A DNA stretch of 14,112 bases from Bacteroidales bacterium (GTDB taxonomy: Bacteria > Bacteroidota > Bacteroidia > Bacteroidales > UBA7960), in contig PWHO01000058.1 of assembly GCA_003555385.1 (NCBI GenBank), forward strand, positions 1-14,112, written 5' to 3'. Shown here piece after piece: positions 11,435 through 14,112 of the stretch. Made by a program: the position numbers and the translations under genes. Under the pieces are notes generated by a model. The model did not search any database and was not told where the DNA came from. It saw only the letters and a program-made list of their open reading frames with translations. The number at the start of each line of letters is the position of its first letter. Position 1 is the first letter of the stretch.

Positions 11435-13875
11435 TTAAAATCCACGATGGTGATCCCGGCGCCTCCCCGGTCGGGATGTTCATCCCTGTAACGGTTTACC
11501 TGCGGCACAGTGGCCAGGAACTTTCGGATTGCCGGTCGAAGCACGCCGTCACCCTTGCCGTGAATGATCCGGATCTGCGGCATGCCAAGCAGAAACGCAT
11601 CGTCAATATGGTTCTGAAGCATTTTCAGCGCGTCTTCTGAATTTTTTCCCCGCAGGTCAATGTCGGGATTGAATTTGGTGGCCTTTTCGTGGATGTCGAA
11701 TGATAACCTGTTGTGTCCTTTTATTGATTTCCTTACGGTAGCCCCTTTTCTGAGTTTTACCAGATCCGGTAGTGATGTTCTCAGTTTGATGCTTCCAAAC
11801 ACCACAAGGGCCTGCTTGCCCGAAATTTCGGCCACTTCGCCCTGGCTTTGCTGTCCTTTGATCCTGACCACATCCCCGACCTTTACTGGAGTCGGATCGG
11901 TTTCGTCAGTTTCAGGAAGGGGTTTCTGCTTTTTTTTGGATTTTTTGGAAGCGGGCGGCGGCAGTGCTTCAAGGTCTTTTTTATGTTCCCTGCTGAACTT
12001 TTCCAGTTTACTCCGGGCATCCCTTGTTTTCTCTTTTTCTGCCCCGGCTTCCTTGATCTCACGAATGGTGTTTTCAATCATCCTGTTGCTTCCTGCCAGA
12101 ATATCTTTTGCCTCTTTGCGGGCTTCCCTCAGTATCTCGGTTTTGCGCGCTTCAACCTCTCCATGGAGCTTCTCATATTTATCAATGAGTTCCGACAAAA
12201 AATCATCTGCCTGCCGCAGCTGCCTTTCTTTGCTATCCAGCTCTTCTTTTTTTACTTCAAGGTCTTGCAATTGCACATCAAAGTCCAGATCCTGTTGCCC
12301 GGCAAGGGCTGAGGCATTGTCCAGAATATATGCGGGAAGCCCGATGCTTTTTGCAATTTCAAATGCAAAGCTTGACCCCGGTGTGCCGGTCTTCAGCTTA
12401 TACAGCGGCCTGATCTTTTCCGTATCGAACAGCATGGATCCGTTGACCATGCCCTCATGTTTCCCGGCCATAAGTTTCAGGTTGGCATAATGGGTGGTGA
12501 TGACCCCCATGGCCTTAATGGCGTTGAGCTGTGTCAGAATCGACTCTGCGATTGCACCACCGATACGCGGCTCAGTGCCCGCTCCGAACTCATCGATCAG
12601 AAACAGTGTTCTTTCATCGCTGTGATTCAGAAAGTACTTCATGTTTACCAGGTGGGAGCTGTAGGTGCTCAGGTCATTTTCCAGCGACTGCTCATCTCCG
12701 ATATCAATCAGCAGCTGCCGGAATATGCCGGCAGTGGACTGGTCGTCCATCGGTACGAGCAATCCGCATTGCAGCATGTACTGAAGCAGGCCGCAGGTTT
12801 TCAGGCAAACCGATTTGCCTCCTGCATTTGGCCCTGATATGATCAGTATTCGCTGATCGCGGGTCAGGTCGACCGTCAGGGGTACAACCTCTTTTTTTTG
12901 TTTTTTGTAAGAAAGAAACAAAAGGGGATGCCTTGCATTGATCCACTGCAGCCGGGCCTCATCAGAGATCTTTGGCTTCATGGCCTCCATGTCAAGGGCC
13001 AGGTAAGATTTTGCCCGAATGAGATCCATTTGCCCCAGCATATGGTAGGCCTTCCTCAGCTCCGGGATCATGGGGCGGATGTGGTCTGCAAAACGCTTCA
13101 GCAGGCGGACAATCTCCTGTCTTTCGTCTGCCTCCAGCTCACGAACCTGGTTGTTCATTTCGAACACCTCTTCGGGTTCCACAAAGGCTGTTTGTCCGGT
13201 GGCCGAATGATCGTGGATGAACCCCCGGAGTTTACGTTTGTAAGCTACCGGTACCGGAATTACCTGCCGGTTGTTGCGCAGGGCAAGTTCTTCGTCCTTT
13301 CTGATCCAGCCTTGCTGTTTGCCTTCATTCAAAATCCGTTGTATCTGCCTGTTTGCCCTGACATACAGCTCATTTTTCTGTTTCCTGATAGCAGCAAGGG
13401 CCGGAGACGCATTGTTGCGTACGTTGGCCTTTTCGTCAATGAGCCGGTTAATGGTTTCCGGAAGCTTGCCGTCTATGCTGAACCCCTCCCTGAGTTCTGA
13501 GAGCCGGGGGTATTTGGGCAGGTCACTGTCATTGGTGCGGGAAAGAAAGCTGATGATTGCCAGTATGGTTTCCAGGGAAAGTTTCAGCTCCAGCAATACT
13601 TCCGGTTCGGCAAAGGTATCTTCCAGCCGCAGCCTGTCAAATATTTCGTCAGGGTCGTAGTAGTTGGCACCGGGGAATTGTTCCCCTGCAAGAAGAATCT
13701 GCCGGAATTCCTCAGCCTGGCAAAGCAGCCGTTCAATGCTGTCCTTGTCGGTAAGAAAAGCGATTTCAGCAGCCTGCTTCCTGCCCAGGCTACTGAAACA
13801 ATGCTTGTCTATCATCTCCCGGATGCGGTCAAAGCCAGTCTTTTCTTCAAAATTTTCCGGATAGGTCAACCCCAT
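11431..13875 (-). CDS. mutS2: MutS2 family ATPase/endonuclease with Smr domain
   Basis: An 814-residue protein. It has the MutS core-like region (about 1-330), an ABC-type ATPase with Walker A GPNAGGKS (348-355), the signature region STYSSHLVNM (403-412) and Walker B LFLIDEFG (424-431), then a long charged coiled coil (about 525-640) and a Lys/Pro-rich linker. A KOW-like segment (VGDVVRIKGQ, about 666-705) and a C-terminal Smr nuclease domain (about 739-814, with DLRG and HGKGDGVLR) complete it. It lacks the mismatch-recognition N-domain of MutS. Family members have been linked to suppression of recombination and, in Bacillus, to rescue of collided ribosomes. The longest ORF starts at TTG 13899, which lies inside the predicted -7 box. 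ATG 13875 gives the usual start (LTYPENFEEKTGFDRIR) and is used. It ends overlapping the small RHH-like gene by 4 bases. Confidence 0.95.
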   Translation of the reverse strand: MGLTYPENFEEKTGFDRIREMIDKHCFSSLGRKQAAEIAFLTDKDSIERLLCQAEEFRQILLAGEQFPGANYYDPDEIFDRLRLEDTFAEPEVLLELKLSLETILAIISFLSRTNDSDLPKYPRLSELREGFSIDGKLPETINRLIDEKANVRNNASPALAAIRKQKNELYVRANRQIQRILNEGKQQGWIRKDEELALRNNRQVIPVPVAYKRKLRGFIHDHSATGQTAFVEPEEVFEMNNQVRELEADERQEIVRLLKRFADHIRPMIPELRKAYHMLGQMDLIRAKSYLALDMEAMKPKISDEARLQWINARHPLLFLSYKKQKKEVVPLTVDLTRDQRILIISGPNAGGKSVCLKTCGLLQYMLQCGLLVPMDDQSTAGIFRQLLIDIGDEQSLENDLSTYSSHLVNMKYFLNHSDERTLFLIDEFGAGTEPRIGGAIAESILTQLNAIKAMGVITTHYANLKLMAGKHEGMVNGSMLFDTEKIRPLYKLKTGTPGSSFAFEIAKSIGLPAYILDNASALAGQQDLDFDVQLQDLEVKKEELDSKERQLRQADDFLSELIDKYEKLHGEVEARKTEILREARKEAKDILAGSNRMIENTIREIKEAGAEKEKTRDARSKLEKFSREHKKDLEALPPPASKKSKKKQKPLPETDETDPTPVKVGDVVRIKGQQSQGEVAEISGKQALVVFGSIKLRTSLPDLVKLRKGATVRKSIKGHNRLSFDIHEKATKFNPDIDLRGKNSEDALKMLQNHIDDAFLLGMPQIRIIHGKGDGVLRPAIRKFLATVPQVNRYRDEHPDRGGAGITIVDFN

Positions 13876-13896
13876 AACAATGTTTCGTGTTTTTCG

Positions 13897-13904
13897 CAAA
13901 ATTA
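13897..13904 (-). promoter_or_regulatory. TAnnTTTG -7 box for mutS2
   Basis: The - strand reads TAATTTTG, 21 bases upstream of ATG 13875. Transcription would start around 13890. This excludes the TTG at 13899 as start codon. No TTTG -33 is present; two copies of a 9-bp repeat occupy that region instead. Confidence 0.5.
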
Positions 13905-13908
13905 CATA

Positions 13909-13945
13909 AACCCCCTGATTATTCGGGGTTACACAATGATTATTC
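13909..13945. repeat. Direct repeats TGATTATTC and a short inverted repeat upstream of mutS2
   Basis: TGATTATTC occurs at 13916-13924 and 13937-13945, 21 bp apart (two helical turns), straddling the expected -33 position of the mutS2 promoter. In addition AACCCC (13909-13914) pairs with GGGGTT (13925-13930) around the first copy. This resembles an activator or repressor site. No function is known. Confidence 0.4.
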
Positions 13946-13955
13946 AGGCCGGCAC

Positions 13956-13987
13956 AAAAAAACCTGTTTGCCTAATGACAAACAGGT
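13956..13987 (-). terminator. Intrinsic terminator of the tRNA transcript
   Basis: On the - strand ACCTGTTTG and CAAACAGGT form a perfect 9-bp stem around an 8-base loop, directly followed by a run of seven T (13956-13962 on the + strand are A). It begins 9 bases after the tRNA 3' end, so it terminates the tRNA transcript before the mutS2 promoter. Confidence 0.8.
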
Positions 13988-13996
13988 CGGAGAATG

Positions 13997-14070
13997 TAGC
14001 GGGGACGGGAGTTGAACCCGTGACCTTCGGGTTATGAATCCGACGCTCTAACCACCTGAGCTACCCCGCC
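13997..14070 (-). tRNA. tRNA with CAU anticodon, probably elongator tRNA-Met
   Basis: A 74-base cloverleaf with no encoded CCA. The acceptor stem is GGCGGGG with CCCCGCT (first pair G1-U72) and discriminator A73. The D arm is GCTC/GAGC with a 9-base loop, the anticodon loop is TTCATAA, there is a 5-base variable loop, and the T arm is ACGGG-TTCAACT-CCCGT. The C11-G24 pair and the absence of the C1/A72 mismatch argue for an elongator rather than the initiator. The anticodon arm nevertheless resembles that of the bacterial initiator, with one A31/C39 mismatch. The alternative is tRNA-Ile2, whose CAU is modified by TilS to lysidine; it is less likely but not excluded by sequence alone. A promoter box lies just upstream and a terminator just downstream. 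Confidence 0.92.
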
Positions 14071-14084
14071 GGTTAAAGGTGGTG

Positions 14085-14092
14085 CAAAATTA
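14085..14092 (-). promoter_or_regulatory. TAnnTTTG -7 box for the tRNA gene
   Basis: The - strand reads TAATTTTG, 14 bases before the mature tRNA 5' end, giving a short leader for RNase P. The -33 region would lie at the window edge and cannot be judged. Confidence 0.5.
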
Positions 14093-14112
14093 TAAAACAA
14101 TTTTAAAACACA

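Noticed and set aside
11660..12490. A 276-codon + strand ORF very rich in Ser, Phe and Leu
   Set aside because: It is the reverse reading of the charged coiled-coil and linker of mutS2; its composition is what antisense of Lys/Glu codons yields. No independent support.
12887..12908. T8 and T6 runs inside mutS2 as a possible phase-variable tract
   Set aside because: They encode a Lys-rich loop that fits the reading frame without interruption. Runs of this length are common in AT-rich coding DNA and nothing else points to phase variation.
13876..13899. N-terminal extension of mutS2 to TTG 13899
   Set aside because: The codon lies inside the predicted -7 box and the extra residues are not family-like.
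13678..14037. A + strand ORF ending in GTGVEPVTFGL
   Set aside because: Its C-terminus is the translation of the antisense of the tRNA and the rest is antisense to mutS2. This is a well-known spurious-protein pattern.
1..14112. Search for insertion sequences, CRISPR repeats, phage genes, toxin-antitoxin or defence systems
   Set aside because: No transposase, integrase, regular repeat array or defence gene is visible. The RHH-like protein has no adjacent toxin gene, so it is not called an antitoxin.

Overview
The window looks like ordinary chromosomal backbone of a member of the Bacteroidota, most likely a Bacteroidales/Marinilabiliales-type bacterium. Three things support this. The encoded proteins match Bacteroidota variants (a zinc-cysteine-less Tgt, a dihydroorotase with the DDQVH motif, a DUF4296 lipoprotein, a long urocanase). 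Ribosome-binding sites are hard to see. Copies of the Bacteroidota -7 promoter box TAnnTTTG lie upstream of most transcription units. No mobile element, CRISPR array, prophage or toxin system was seen. The coding density is high, and the longest stretch without a gene is about 160 bases.

Layout, left to right: (1) the 3' end of a thioredoxin gene followed by a small two-helix membrane protein with a Cys-x4-Cys motif (+). (2) lptG-like permease and tgt (both -), transcribed leftwards. (3) Diverging from tgt, a rightward run: a membrane glycosyltransferase overlapping an ECF sigma factor, a small secreted protein, and a long-form urocanate hydratase. (4) A leftward operon converging on hutU: polyprenol-phosphate-sugar synthase, dihydroorotase (pyrC), DUF4296 lipoprotein. 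(5) Diverging again, a NifS/IscS-type cysteine desulfurase and an 88-residue ribbon-helix-helix-like protein (+). (6) mutS2 (-), which overlaps that small gene tail to tail by 4 bases. (7) A Met-anticodon tRNA (-) with its own promoter box and an intrinsic terminator.

Most genes are housekeeping: LPS transport, queuosine tRNA modification, pyrimidine synthesis, lipid-linked sugar supply, Fe-S/thio-modification sulfur supply, ribosome or DNA surveillance, and histidine degradation. The least explained items are the small RHH-like protein ending in a textbook sliding-clamp-binding pentapeptide (QLDLF), the glycosyltransferase that lacks the usual DxD acids and is translationally coupled to an orphan ECF sigma factor, and several operator-like repeats in the intergenic regions. 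Four track-style longest ORFs begin too early (TTG, GTG or upstream ATG). Starts were moved for tgt, hutU, the second glycosyltransferase, nifS and mutS2 for reasons given in each entry.
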